Assembly (NCBI GenBank): GCA_900756495.1
Contig: CAAEKI010000230.1
Span: 1-11,130 of the forward strand
From: an uncultured Oscillospiraceae bacterium
GTDB lineage: Bacteria > Bacillota > Clostridia > Oscillospirales > Oscillospiraceae
Reading direction: 5' to 3'
DNA: 11,130 bases
In this document: positions 1 through 6,572 of the stretch, piece after piece
Layout of the letters: each line of letters begins with the position of its first letter
How positions within the stretch are numbered: position 1 is the stretch's first letter
Translations under genes and position numbers: made by a program
The notes under the pieces: model-generated
The model's input: the letters and a program-made list of their open reading frames with translations, nothing else
Told to the model about the DNA's origin: nothing
Databases searched by the model: none

Positions 1-19
1 CCCGCTGCACCGCAGCGGG
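1..19 (-). terminator. GC-rich hairpin at the window edge, possible terminator of the cyclase operon
   Basis: Positions 1-8 (CCCGCTGC) and 12-19 (GCAGCGGG) form a perfect 8-bp stem with a 3-nt loop. It lies 67 nt beyond the stop codon of the dehydrogenase, in the right place to end the minus-strand operon. The U-tract that would confirm a terminator would be left of position 1 and cannot be seen. The 66 bases between it and the gene hold no convincing ORF or ribosome binding site. Confidence 0.35.
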
Positions 20-85
20 GCCCCCGGTATTTCAATCGTGCGGTGATCATCGGCCAGGCAATGCGGGACGCCCGAAGGCCAGATT

Positions 86-1087
86 CTACAGGGCGATCAC
101 AACCTTGATATTTTTTCCCTGTCGGATGCCATGGAGCAGATAGTCGGGGGCCTCTTCCAGAGAGAGGGTTTTGGTGATGATCCGGCGGGCCTGCGCCTGA
201 TACCGGAGCAGAAGCTCCATGGCCTTTGGAAAGCCGCCGGTACTGCCGTTGCTGGCGTGGATCGTCAGCGATTTGGTGACGGCTGCGCCGAAGTCCAGCT
301 CCACAGTACCCTGGTGTCCCAGGCATACCACATGGCCGGCAGGCCCTGCCAATGCCACCGCCCGGCGCAGCGTGTCGGCCTGTCCGGCGGCCTCCACCAC
401 AATGTCATAGCCTCCGGACAGAGCGTCAGGATTCCGGCAGGCTGTTACCCGCTCCAGTCCAAAGGAGCCGGCCAGATCCAGCTTTTCCCCGTCCAGGTCG
501 GTGATGGAGATCCCGCCGCTGATCGCGGAGCGGAGGGTCAGTAGAGAGAGAAGGCCGATGCCTCCGGCGCCTAAAATGAGCGCGCGCTCCGCCCGCTTCA
601 GCACGTCGGAGGGAACCCGGTTCAGGATCCCGTTCACTCCAACGGACATGGGCTCGGCCAGCACCAGGACGGGATCCGAGCCCGGACACCGGTATATATG
701 CTGCCGCTTGACGCACAGGTAGCGTACACAGGCGCCGTCTGTGGTAATGCCCCGCTTTTCAATGCTGCGGCAGTGATTGGGGTTGACGCGGCACATATCG
801 CAGGTCCCACAGTACAGGGAGCAGTCTCCTGTGACCGCATCCCCCGGAGACAGATCGGTTACGCCCTCCCCCAGCGCCTCCACCTGTCCCAGCCACTCAT
901 GTCCCATCACCACCGGGTAGCGGTGCGGGGCGGTGTAGTGCCCCTCGGCCAGCTTGCGATCAGAACCGCAGACCGCCGTATACTGCACACGGACCAGTAC
1001 CTCGCCCGGGCCGGGTGTGGGAATGGGCCGCTCTTCCAGAGCCACCTCGCCGGGGGCGCGGATCACCAGCGCGAGATTTGGTTTCAT
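86..1087 (-). CDS. Zinc-dependent medium-chain alcohol/polyol dehydrogenase
   Basis: This 333-residue protein belongs to the medium-chain dehydrogenase/reductase family (sorbitol/threonine dehydrogenase type), which interconverts a secondary alcohol and a ketone with NAD(P). Catalytic zinc ligands are visible as C40 (CGSD), H63-E64 (GHE) and E145 (AEPMSVG). The structural zinc lobe has C93, C96, C99 and C106, with one residue less than usual before the last cysteine. The Rossmann fold has GAGGIG at 173-178, and acidic D197/D199 at the end of the second strand favour NAD over NADP. The frame is open upstream to 1165, but the start at 1087 is chosen because GGGAGG lies 9 nt before it and the upstream part would overlap the preceding gene. 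It is the last gene of the operon, 14 nt after the isomerase stop. Beside a DOI-synthase-like cyclase, a cyclitol or inosose substrate is plausible, since 2-deoxystreptamine pathways also use an MDR dehydrogenase. The exact substrate is inference. Confidence 0.88.
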   Translation of the reverse strand: MKPNLALVIRAPGEVALEERPIPTPGPGEVLVRVQYTAVCGSDRKLAEGHYTAPHRYPVVMGHEWLGQVEALGEGVTDLSPGDAVTGDCSLYCGTCDMCRVNPNHCRSIEKRGITTDGACVRYLCVKRQHIYRCPGSDPVLVLAEPMSVGVNGILNRVPSDVLKRAERALILGAGGIGLLSLLTLRSAISGGISITDLDGEKLDLAGSFGLERVTACRNPDALSGGYDIVVEAAGQADTLRRAVALAGPAGHVVCLGHQGTVELDFGAAVTKSLTIHASNGSTGGFPKAMELLLRYQAQARRIITKTLSLEEAPDYLLHGIRQGKNIKVVIAL

Positions 1088-1101
1088 CGGCGTATCCCTC
1101 C

Positions 1102-1932
1102 CTATGACAGATTGCTCCAACATGCCTGCAGATAGTCCCGGCTCTCGTCCAGAGCCCGCTGCCACATCTGGTCGTGGTGGTGGAGCTCTACGCTGACCCA
1201 GCCGCCGTATCCGGCCTGCTTCAGCAGCCGGCCGATGCGGGTGAAGTCCATATCGCCCTCTCCGGGGATCTCGTGGTGGTGGACGCCGCCCTTGATATCT
1301 TCGATATGGATATGCTCCGTGACGCGGAGAGCCTGCTCAATGGCCCTGTAGCAGTTGTTCTGAGAGCAAAAGACGTGGCCCAGGTCCAGGCACATGCGGA
1401 TTTCACTGCAGTTGAGGGCGTCGATTACCTCTGCGGCCTTTTCCGTAGTGCCCACAAAGAAGCCGGGCTCCTGCTCCAGCACCATCCGGACTCCATCGCC
1501 CAGGCTGCCGCGCAGGTGCAGAAGTCCGTCCAACAGATAGACCCAGGCCTGCTCCTCGCTGACTTCGGGAGCGCGCCTGCCGCTGTTGATATTGACCAGC
1601 GGGCAGCCCAGCTCATGGGCCAGAGCGATGGTACGCCGGATGACGTCCAGCCGCCTCTGCCGTCCCGCAGCGTCGGGAGAAATAAGACTGGGCTCATAGT
1701 CGGTTTCACCCAGCAGAGCAGGGCCGCCGGCCGCCAGAACGGCGATCTCCAGTCCCAAATCCTCACACAGCCCCCGCAGCGCTCTGGCCTCGTCCCTGGT
1801 ATAGCGCAGCGGATGAATGTGGGCGTCGTTGAGGGTGAGCTCCACGCCTGCGTACCCGTGGGAATGAATGAGGCGCATGGCCTCCTGAACCGGAAAACCG
1901 CGCAGGGTGGTGGAATTAAAACATAGCTTCAC
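1102..1932 (-). CDS. Sugar phosphate isomerase/epimerase-like TIM-barrel protein (AP_endonuc_2 / xylose-isomerase-like)
   Basis: This 276-residue protein has the xylose-isomerase-like TIM-barrel pattern shared by inosose isomerases/dehydratases (IolI, IolE), hydroxypyruvate isomerase and tagatose/psicose epimerases. Likely divalent-metal ligands are E153 or E155 in LEQEP, D183 and H186 in DLGH, H209 and D212 in HIHIED, and E249 in VELHHH. The loop at about 224-230 (GEGDMDF) is typical of the family's substrate-closing segment. The start codon is GTG at 1930-1932, with AAGGGAG about 9 nt upstream inside the end of the cyclase gene. The cyclase TGA lies only 4 nt before the GTG, so translational coupling is likely. 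Between a cyclase and a dehydrogenase, it may isomerise or epimerise a ketocyclitol. The family is too broad to give the reaction from sequence, and dehydratase activity is also possible. Confidence 0.85.
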   Translation of the reverse strand: MKLCFNSTTLRGFPVQEAMRLIHSHGYAGVELTLNDAHIHPLRYTRDEARALRGLCEDLGLEIAVLAAGGPALLGETDYEPSLISPDAAGRQRRLDVIRRTIALAHELGCPLVNINSGRRAPEVSEEQAWVYLLDGLLHLRGSLGDGVRMVLEQEPGFFVGTTEKAAEVIDALNCSEIRMCLDLGHVFCSQNNCYRAIEQALRVTEHIHIEDIKGGVHHHEIPGEGDMDFTRIGRLLKQAGYGGWVSVELHHHDQMWQRALDESRDYLQACWSNLS

Positions 1933-1936
1933 AGTA

Positions 1937-3157
1937 TCAGGCTCCCTTCTCCTGTGTGAGCGCCAGATGGGCCTCCACCCGCTGGTTATGCAGGGTGAGC
2001 ACCTTGCGCACCAGGGCGGGGTCCACGCACACCTGGAAGTCGCCGTCCGGGTTCAGGCACTTGCCGATCCGCTCCAGAATGACATATTTGACGCCCTTGA
2101 CGGTCTTTTTGTTGTCGGCCAGTACCGTGTCCAGAATATCGCTGGGAGAAATGGGGGAGGGGATGGTCAGATCCAGACCAAGACTGCCGCCGAACATGCT
2201 GTAGTGGAGGTCTACCTCCTCCTGCGTCAGATACCCCAGCTCCCTGGAGATCTCCGCCGCAATGCACATACCCTTGGCGACGGCGATGCCGTGGGGAATG
2301 GCGCCGTCGGAGAAGAACTCAATGGCATGGCCAAAGGTATGGCCGTACTCCAGCGCCATGGCAAAGAGCTTCTCACTGGGGTCTTGTCTGAGGATCTCCA
2401 GCTTGGAGCGGATGACGTTGTAGGCCAGTTCAGTCAAGGTGATGAGATCCAGGTTATCCAGCCTGGCGTCGGCCAGTACGCGCTGATAATAGGGCAGCAG
2501 GGAGGCGTCGTTGATAAAGGCGTTCTTGATGCCCTCGGCGATGGCGGATTTGCGGCCCGGCAGGCTCTCGGTGCGGAGAAATTTCATGTCTGCAAAGAGG
2601 AAGAGGGGGGCGTAGTAGGTGCCGTACTGGTTCTTGCCGTGGGCGCCGTTTACCGCCTGCTTGTTGCTCAGGCAGCTGTCGGTGACGCCCATAAAGGTGG
2701 TGGGAATTTCCACATACCGGATGCCGCGGAAAATGAGCGCGGAGGCCAGCCCCACTACGTTGGTCAGACAGCCGCCGCCAAAGCCGATGATGATGGAGCC
2801 CTTGGTGACAAAGCGGCTGACCAGGGTATCACAGAGGTATTCCAGCGTTGCAAAGCGCTTGTCGTGCTCGCTGTCTGGAATGGTAATCACCTCATGCTTG
2901 ATATTGTGACGCGTCAGCATATCGGTAATGGAACCGCCGTAGAGCCGGTTGAGCACCTCGTTGGTCACCAGAAAGACCTTGTCGTGCTCGTGGCAATTCA
3001 GCAGGCCGCCCAGATGCTCCCGCACGCCGCAGCCGAAATAATAAGTGGGATCCGGCTGGAGATAGGTCTGAAAGCGGATCAGCTTGCCGGGCTCGAAGGT
3101 CACGCCTTCGGCGGCCTCGGGGGCGGTGGTACGGGTAGAATTCATGTTGGTAGCCAT
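1937..3157 (-). CDS. Sugar phosphate cyclase, 2-deoxy-scyllo-inosose synthase-like (3-dehydroquinate synthase superfamily)
   Basis: This 406-residue member of the dehydroquinate synthase fold should use NAD and a bound metal to turn a sugar phosphate into a carbocycle with loss of phosphate. The glycine-rich NAD segment is GFGGGCLTNVVG (125-136). Metal ligands are expected at E208 (AEGIKN), H273 (EYGHTFGHA) and H289 (HG). Basic substrate residues are K166, K175 (GKN), and K350/K351. The diagnostic segment at 159-170 reads TDS-LS-KQAVN, followed by GKN..GTYY (174-182) and LFLFAD (185-190). As I recall BtrC, the DOI synthase of butirosin producers, it has SDS-LS-KQAVN, GKN..GFYY and FVFAD there, while true dehydroquinate synthases have VDSSVGGKTAVN. 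That points to DOI synthase, which acts on glucose 6-phosphate. Oddities are a roughly 25-residue N-terminal extension and HGI instead of the usual HGE after the second metal histidine. GGAGGA lies 7 nt before ATG 3157. Valiolone-type cyclases are an alternative; ordinary aroB is unlikely. Confidence 0.85.
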   Translation of the reverse strand: MATNMNSTRTTAPEAAEGVTFEPGKLIRFQTYLQPDPTYYFGCGVREHLGGLLNCHEHDKVFLVTNEVLNRLYGGSITDMLTRHNIKHEVITIPDSEHDKRFATLEYLCDTLVSRFVTKGSIIIGFGGGCLTNVVGLASALIFRGIRYVEIPTTFMGVTDSCLSNKQAVNGAHGKNQYGTYYAPLFLFADMKFLRTESLPGRKSAIAEGIKNAFINDASLLPYYQRVLADARLDNLDLITLTELAYNVIRSKLEILRQDPSEKLFAMALEYGHTFGHAIEFFSDGAIPHGIAVAKGMCIAAEISRELGYLTQEEVDLHYSMFGGSLGLDLTIPSPISPSDILDTVLADNKKTVKGVKYVILERIGKCLNPDGDFQVCVDPALVRKVLTLHNQRVEAHLALTQEKGA

Positions 3158-3196
3158 CGTTAGTTCCTCCTGAAGCGATAAATTGGTGTGCAGCGG

Positions 3197-3337
3197 TTAC
3201 TTGCTGCTAAGACAGGGCTCCAGCCCGGCAAAGATCAGATCATCGATACCGGCGGGCCAGAGTGCCGGAGCTGTTGGATACAGCCGATCAAAAGCAGTTT
3301 TTTCCGCAGGGAACTGGATAAGTACAGGGGTGTTCAT
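3197..3337 (-). CDS. Small hypothetical protein (46 aa) at the head of the cyclase operon
   Basis: This 46-codon ORF begins MNTPVLIQF and ends CLSSK. GGAG lies 8 nt before its ATG, and a promoter (3372-3399) would start transcription about 28 nt upstream. Its stop is 39 nt before the cyclase ATG, so it is the first gene of the transcript. I do not recognise it. It has no signal peptide, membrane segment or run of one amino acid such as a peptide-sensing attenuator would show. It is mixed hydrophobic and acidic, with one tryptophan and one cysteine. The frame stays open upstream to 3466 (89 codons), but that part runs through the terminator hairpin at 3405-3439 and has no ribosome binding site, so the short form is preferred. 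It could be a small partner protein, an upstream translation-control ORF, or a chance ORF. Confidence 0.45.
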   Translation of the reverse strand: MNTPVLIQFPAEKTAFDRLYPTAPALWPAGIDDLIFAGLEPCLSSK

Positions 3338-3371
3338 CTGACCCGCTCCTCTCTGTTTCTGTTCTGACATC

Positions 3372-3399
3372 AACATAGCATACCGCGGCGAAAAGTCAA
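3372..3399 (-). promoter_or_regulatory. Sigma-A promoter of the cyclase operon
   Basis: On the minus strand, TTGACT (3399-3394) is followed after 16 nt by TATGTT (3377-3372), with TG one base before the -10 box (extended -10). It sits directly after the hairpin terminator and predicts a start near 3365, 28 nt before the small ORF. The -10 box matches the consensus at 4 of 6 positions, and the extended element compensates. Confidence 0.55.
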
Positions 3400-3439
3400 A
3401 AAGGAAGGGGCCCGCTTTTTGTTCAAAAGCGGGCCCCTT
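3398..3439 (-). terminator. Intrinsic terminator (15-bp stem) between leuA and the cyclase operon
   Basis: Positions 3405-3419 and 3425-3439 form a perfect 15-bp stem around a GGGGCCCGC core with a 5-nt loop. Reading the minus strand, the stem is followed by CC and five Ts (3402-3398). It is the second terminator after leuA. Its T-tract runs into the -35 box of the next promoter. It could serve as an attenuator if a promoter lay between 3440 and 3540, but I find no good -35/-10 pair there. Confidence 0.7.
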
Positions 3440-3541
3440 TCGGCCGGTGCGAGTAATCAGTTGCATGTGTTGATTTTACGAATTTGAAACGGTCGCTTGT
3501 AGAATACAGCTAGAAAAACCGCCATACAGCTTGTGCATTTC

Positions 3542-3587
3542 GATGAAAAAAGGGGCATCCGTGCAAGCGGTTGCTCGTTTTTTCATC
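3542..3587 (-). terminator. leuA terminator
   Basis: GATGAAAAAA (3542-3551) pairs perfectly with TTTTTTCATC (3578-3587). Inside it is a second 7-bp stem with one A.A mismatch (GCAACCG and CGGATGC on the minus strand). In the minus direction the hairpin begins 21 nt after the leuA stop codon and ends in a run of six Ts. The A/T-rich outer arms make it possibly bidirectional. Confidence 0.65.
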
Positions 3588-3607
3588 TTACCGGACAGAA
3601 AGCGGGC

Positions 3608-5299
3608 TCAGTCGTGTTTGTGGCGTACCGAGCGGTTGATGGCGGAGAGAATGCCGCGCAGCGGGGCGAGATTGATGTTGTGATCAATTCCAACGCCGAA
3701 CCAGTCCCTGCCCTCCTGATCCCGGAGCTGGATATAGGCCACGGCCATGGAGTCGGAGCCATCGGAAATAGCGTGCTCCTTGTAGTCCACAAAGGTAAAG
3801 CGATCCATTTTCTGACCGTGAATCGCATTAAAGAAAGCGTCAATGGGGCCGTTTCCACTGCCCTGGACCTGGAAGACGGTCTCCTTGTGCCGCAGGGTTC
3901 CTGCGAAGGTGACGTGAGAGCGCCCATCCTCGTCGGTAAACTCAGCAAAGGAGTGGCGCAGCAGCTCGTAGGGTGTAACTGCGTCAATGTACTCCTCCCT
4001 GAAGAGCTCGTACATCCGCTGGGGCTTGAGCTCCTTGCCAACCCGGTCGGTCTCCACCTGCACGATGTGGCCGAATTCGGGGTGCATCACCTTGGGCAGG
4101 TCGAAGCCGAAGTCGTGCTGCATGACGTAGGCGGCGCCGCCCTTGCCGGATTGGGAGTTGATGCGGATAATGGGCTCGTACTGCCGGCCCACGTCGGCGG
4201 GGTCGATGGGGAGATAGGGGACCTCCCAATACTCGGTGCCGCTGGACTCCATGTAATGGACGCCCTTGTTGATGGCGTCCTGATGAGAGCCGGAGAAAGC
4301 GGTAAAGACCAGCTCGCCCACATAGGGCTGCCGCTCGCCGATCTTCATCTTGGTCACCCGCTCGTAGACGTCGCGGATCTTGTTGATGTCGGAGAAGTCC
4401 AGTCCGGGATCTACCCCCTGAGTGTACAGGTTCATGGCGAGGGTTACCATATCCACGTTGCCGGTGCGCTCCCCGTTTCCGAAGAGGGTGGCCTCCACGC
4501 GCTCCGCGCCAGCCAGCAGCCCCAGCTCGGCAGTGGCCACGCCCTCGCCCCGGTCGTTATGGGGGTGAAGGGAGATGATGGCCCGCTCCCGGCCGGAGAG
4601 AATCCCGATAAAATACTCGATTTCATCGGCAAAGTAGTTGGGCAGACAGTTCTCCACGGTAGTGGGCAGGTTCAGGATCACCCGCTTTTCCGCTGTCGCG
4701 TGGAGGGCGTCCAGTACGGCGGCGCAGATTTCGGCCGCGGCGTCCATCTCGGTGCCCATAAAAGACTCGGGGGAGTACTCGTAGCGGAGATCCATCCCGG
4801 CGTCAATGGCGGGCTGTGAGAGCTGATAGATGAGCTCGGCTGCATCCACGGCAATTTTTTTTACGCCCTCCACGTCGGTCTGAAAGACTACCTTCCGCTG
4901 AAGGGTGGAGGTGGAGTTGTAGAAGTGGAAAATCACATGCTTGGCACCCTCGATAGCCTCGAAGGTTTTGTGGATGAGGTGCTCCCGGGCCTGGACCAGA
5001 ACCTGGATGGTCACATCGTCCGGGATGTGGCCGCCGTCAATGAGGGCGCGGAGAAATTCGTACTCCGTCTCGGAGGCCGAGGGAAACCCGACTTCGATTT
5101 CCTTTACGCCGATGTCTACCAGCGTGTGGAAGAGCTCCAGCTTTTCCTCCACGTTCATTGGATCCACCAGCGCCTGGTTGCCATCCCGAAGGTCTACCGA
5201 GCACCAGATGGGAGGGGCCTTGAGCTCCTTATCGGGCCAGGTGCGGCGGGGCATCCTGATAGGGACAAAGGGAATGTACTTTTCATGTGCCGGCTTCAT
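3608..5299 (-). CDS. leuA: 2-isopropylmalate synthase
   Basis: This 563-residue enzyme condenses acetyl-CoA with 2-oxoisovalerate, the first committed step of leucine synthesis. The DRE-TIM (HMGL-like) barrel is marked by SVDLRDGNQAL (34-44), HPHNDRG (245-251; H245 and H247 with D39 are the metal ligands) and GNGERTGN (274-281). The C-terminal part, about 430-563, fits the LeuA allosteric dimer domain that binds leucine, including the glycine-rich turn VQGSGNGPIDAF. The length and the start (WPDKELKAPPIWCSVDLRDGNQAL) match the longer LeuA2 type found in fungi, actinobacteria and many clostridia, not the E. coli form. AGGAGG lies 7 nt before the ATG. No other leucine gene is adjacent; the gene stands alone between a T-box leader and two terminators. 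Homocitrate or citramalate synthases are less likely given the leader and the length. Confidence 0.95.
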   Translation of the reverse strand: MKPAHEKYIPFVPIRMPRRTWPDKELKAPPIWCSVDLRDGNQALVDPMNVEEKLELFHTLVDIGVKEIEVGFPSASETEYEFLRALIDGGHIPDDVTIQVLVQAREHLIHKTFEAIEGAKHVIFHFYNSTSTLQRKVVFQTDVEGVKKIAVDAAELIYQLSQPAIDAGMDLRYEYSPESFMGTEMDAAAEICAAVLDALHATAEKRVILNLPTTVENCLPNYFADEIEYFIGILSGRERAIISLHPHNDRGEGVATAELGLLAGAERVEATLFGNGERTGNVDMVTLAMNLYTQGVDPGLDFSDINKIRDVYERVTKMKIGERQPYVGELVFTAFSGSHQDAINKGVHYMESSGTEYWEVPYLPIDPADVGRQYEPIIRINSQSGKGGAAYVMQHDFGFDLPKVMHPEFGHIVQVETDRVGKELKPQRMYELFREEYIDAVTPYELLRHSFAEFTDEDGRSHVTFAGTLRHKETVFQVQGSGNGPIDAFFNAIHGQKMDRFTFVDYKEHAISDGSDSMAVAYIQLRDQEGRDWFGVGIDHNINLAPLRGILSAINRSVRHKHD

Positions 5300-5330
5300 A
5301 GCAAATCCTCCTGCAATTTTCGGCGGGGGT

Positions 5331-5366
5331 AAAAAACGCCCCCGACCGAGATTCGGTCAGGGGCGT
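5331..5366 (-). terminator. T-box-controlled intrinsic terminator before leuA
   Basis: On the minus strand ACGCCCC (5366-5360) pairs with GGGGCGT (5342-5336) and, after one mismatch, GACCGA pairs with TCGGTC, with a 3-nt loop. Six Ts follow (5336-5331). It lies 31 nt before the leuA ATG and just after the conserved T-box sequence, the usual layout for transcription attenuation. Confidence 0.9.
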
Positions 5367-5593
5367 GAAGATACGCGGTACCACCCTGATTCCGCCGCCA
5401 GTTGCCCGCACGGCGCTCATGGCCTCCAACAAGGCCGCGGCCGGTAACGAGGCCAATCGTCCCGTCCTACTCTCGTTCAGACGGGCGGCTCCAGGACCAG
5501 TTATCCACGCGGAACCTCGCGCTGGTTCACACCAACCACCAGCTCTCTGAGCGGGGCGCTCCGCGTCTTTTTCCCTTCATTGCTTTTTAGGTT
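5331..5593 (-). promoter_or_regulatory. T-box leader (tRNA-sensing riboswitch) of leuA, probably leucine-responsive
   Basis: The minus strand carries the canonical T-box AGGGTGGTACCGCG at 5387-5374, 8 nt before the terminator stem. Its UGGU pairs with an uncharged tRNA ending ACCA, consistent with tRNA-Leu (A73). The 5' half has the typical stem I signature GAGAGCTGGTGG.TTGGTG.GAACCAGC (about 5550-5520). Uncharged tRNA should stabilise the antiterminator and let transcription enter leuA. The best specifier candidate is CUG (Leu) at 5500-5498, followed by GUCCUGGAGC, but an overlapping UGG (Trp) or nearby AAC cannot be excluded by eye. The downstream gene makes leucine the expected ligand. Confidence 0.92.
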
Positions 5594-5599
5594 GCACCT

Positions 5600-5628
5600 A
5601 TTGTAATGGACGGAGGCGTGTTTGTCAA
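5600..5628 (-). promoter_or_regulatory. Sigma-A promoter of the leuA T-box transcript
   Basis: TTGACA (5628-5623), a 17-nt spacer and TACAAT (5605-5600) on the minus strand match the consensus at 11 of 12 positions. The predicted start near 5593 gives a leader of about 290 nt, which fits a full T-box. Confidence 0.85.
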
Positions 5629-5667
5629 GAGCGAGATTTGTATGGTTAAAGAAGTGAAAAACTATAA

Positions 5668-5696
5668 TTGACTGCAAAGGATCATTATGTTAAAAT
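5668..5696 (+). promoter_or_regulatory. Sigma-A promoter of the DUF554 gene
   Basis: TTGACT (5668-5673), a 17-nt spacer and TAAAAT (5691-5696) precede the gene by 37 nt. It is back to back with the leuA promoter, about 40 bp away. Confidence 0.7.
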
Positions 5697-5733
5697 ACTA
5701 CACTTTTTAAATGTGACGTGAGGAGAATTACCA

Positions 5734-6441
5734 ATGATGATTCCCAAAGGGATACTAATCGACTGCTGCTGCGTTTTGGCGGGGACAAATTTAGGCAGCG
5801 TCTTAAAGGCGCGTGTGCCGGAGCGCATCAGGCAGCCTATGAACATTATTTTTGGCATTGCTGCGATTGCAATTGGCATAGTGTCGCTCATAAAGCTCCA
5901 GACCTTGCCGGCTGTTATTCTGGCCTTGATTTTGGGAGCGCTCATCGGAGAGTGTATCAATTTGGAAAATAGGGTTAAGGGGCTTTTTCAAGCGGCGCTC
6001 AATAAGCTTCACTTTCAAATATCAGACGACCAGGATGAATATATGAGATTTTATCTCATTGTCGCAGTTACGTTCTGTGCGAGCGGCACGAATATATTCG
6101 GCGCAATCAATGAAGGAATTTCCGGAGATTTCACCATTTTGCTCTCCAAGGCGGTTATGGATATCTTTGCCGCTACCATTTTTGGTGCAACGCTTGGCAG
6201 AGCTATGAACCTGATTGTCCTGCCCCAATTTATTATTTTGTCCGCCTGCTTCTACTGCGCTCAGTTCATGGTACCCTACATAGATCCATCCATGCTCAAC
6301 GATTTTGTTGCGGTTGGAGGCGTTCTTACGCTGGTTTTAGGCCTGAACATTGCGCAGATTAAGCGAATGAGCGCTGTAAATTTGCTGCCCGCCCTGATTT
6401 TGATTTGGCCGAGTTCTTGGCTGTTCAGCCTGATGCTGTAG
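5734..6441 (+). CDS. DUF554 family integral membrane protein (YdfK-like)
   Basis: This 235-residue hydrophobic protein matches the DUF554 pattern: an N-terminal IPKGILID..CVLAGTNLGS segment, then RIRQPMNIIFGIAAIAIGI, LGALIGE....LENRV, and a later FCASGTNIFGAINEG. About seven membrane segments can be placed near residues 36-53, 57-75, 106-126, 135-155, 160-181, 190-210 and 216-234, with a charged loop at 76-105. Glycine-rich helices suggest a small channel or transporter, but the family has no assigned function that I know of. AGGAG (5721-5725) lies 8 nt before ATG 5734; an ATG at 5737 is the alternative. It is monocistronic with its own promoter, and base composition is more AT-rich than in leuA. 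Nothing links it to leucine synthesis except the shared intergenic region. Confidence 0.85.
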   Translation: MMIPKGILIDCCCVLAGTNLGSVLKARVPERIRQPMNIIFGIAAIAIGIVSLIKLQTLPAVILALILGALIGECINLENRVKGLFQAALNKLHFQISDDQDEYMRFYLIVAVTFCASGTNIFGAINEGISGDFTILLSKAVMDIFAATIFGATLGRAMNLIVLPQFIILSACFYCAQFMVPYIDPSMLNDFVAVGGVLTLVLGLNIAQIKRMSAVNLLPALILIWPSSWLFSLML

Positions 6442-6472
6442 CGGGACGGCGGCCCAAAATTGCTCGCCGCTG

Positions 6473-6537
6473 GACAAATCGCCAATGTTCAAACAAGCCC
6501 TAATCTAAAATAATTTTATTTCAGTAAGCGATTTGTC
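6473..6537. repeat. Perfect 10-bp inverted repeat around an AT-rich core
   Basis: GACAAATCGC (6473-6482) is repeated inverted as GCGATTTGTC (6528-6537). The 45 bases between are AT-rich with a smaller palindrome TAAAATAATTTTA near 6507-6519. It lies 31 nt after the DUF554 stop and has no U-tract, so it is not a clear terminator. It could be an element end or a protein-binding site. Confidence 0.5.
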
Positions 6538-6572
6538 AAGGGGTTATTCCCAAAAAGAACACATTTTGAAAG

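Noticed and set aside
1937..3157. Cyclase as ordinary aroB (3-dehydroquinate synthase) of the shikimate pathway
   Set aside because: The diagnostic VDSSVGGK segment is replaced by the TDS-LS-KQAVN form, and no shikimate genes are adjacent. The general fold is the same, so this stays a fallback.
1907..3163. 418-codon open frame on the plus strand opposite the cyclase
   Set aside because: It covers the cyclase almost exactly, has no recognisable domain, and is explained by the GC-rich codon pattern of the real gene.
3197..3466. Longer 89-codon version of the small ORF
   Set aside because: The extra N-terminal part is the translation of the terminator hairpin and promoter, with no ribosome binding site.
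3533..4819. 428-codon open frame on the plus strand opposite leuA
   Set aside because: It is antisense to a clearly functional 2-isopropylmalate synthase. Its translation is low-complexity (V, G, H, L) with no family motif, and no good ribosome binding site precedes it.
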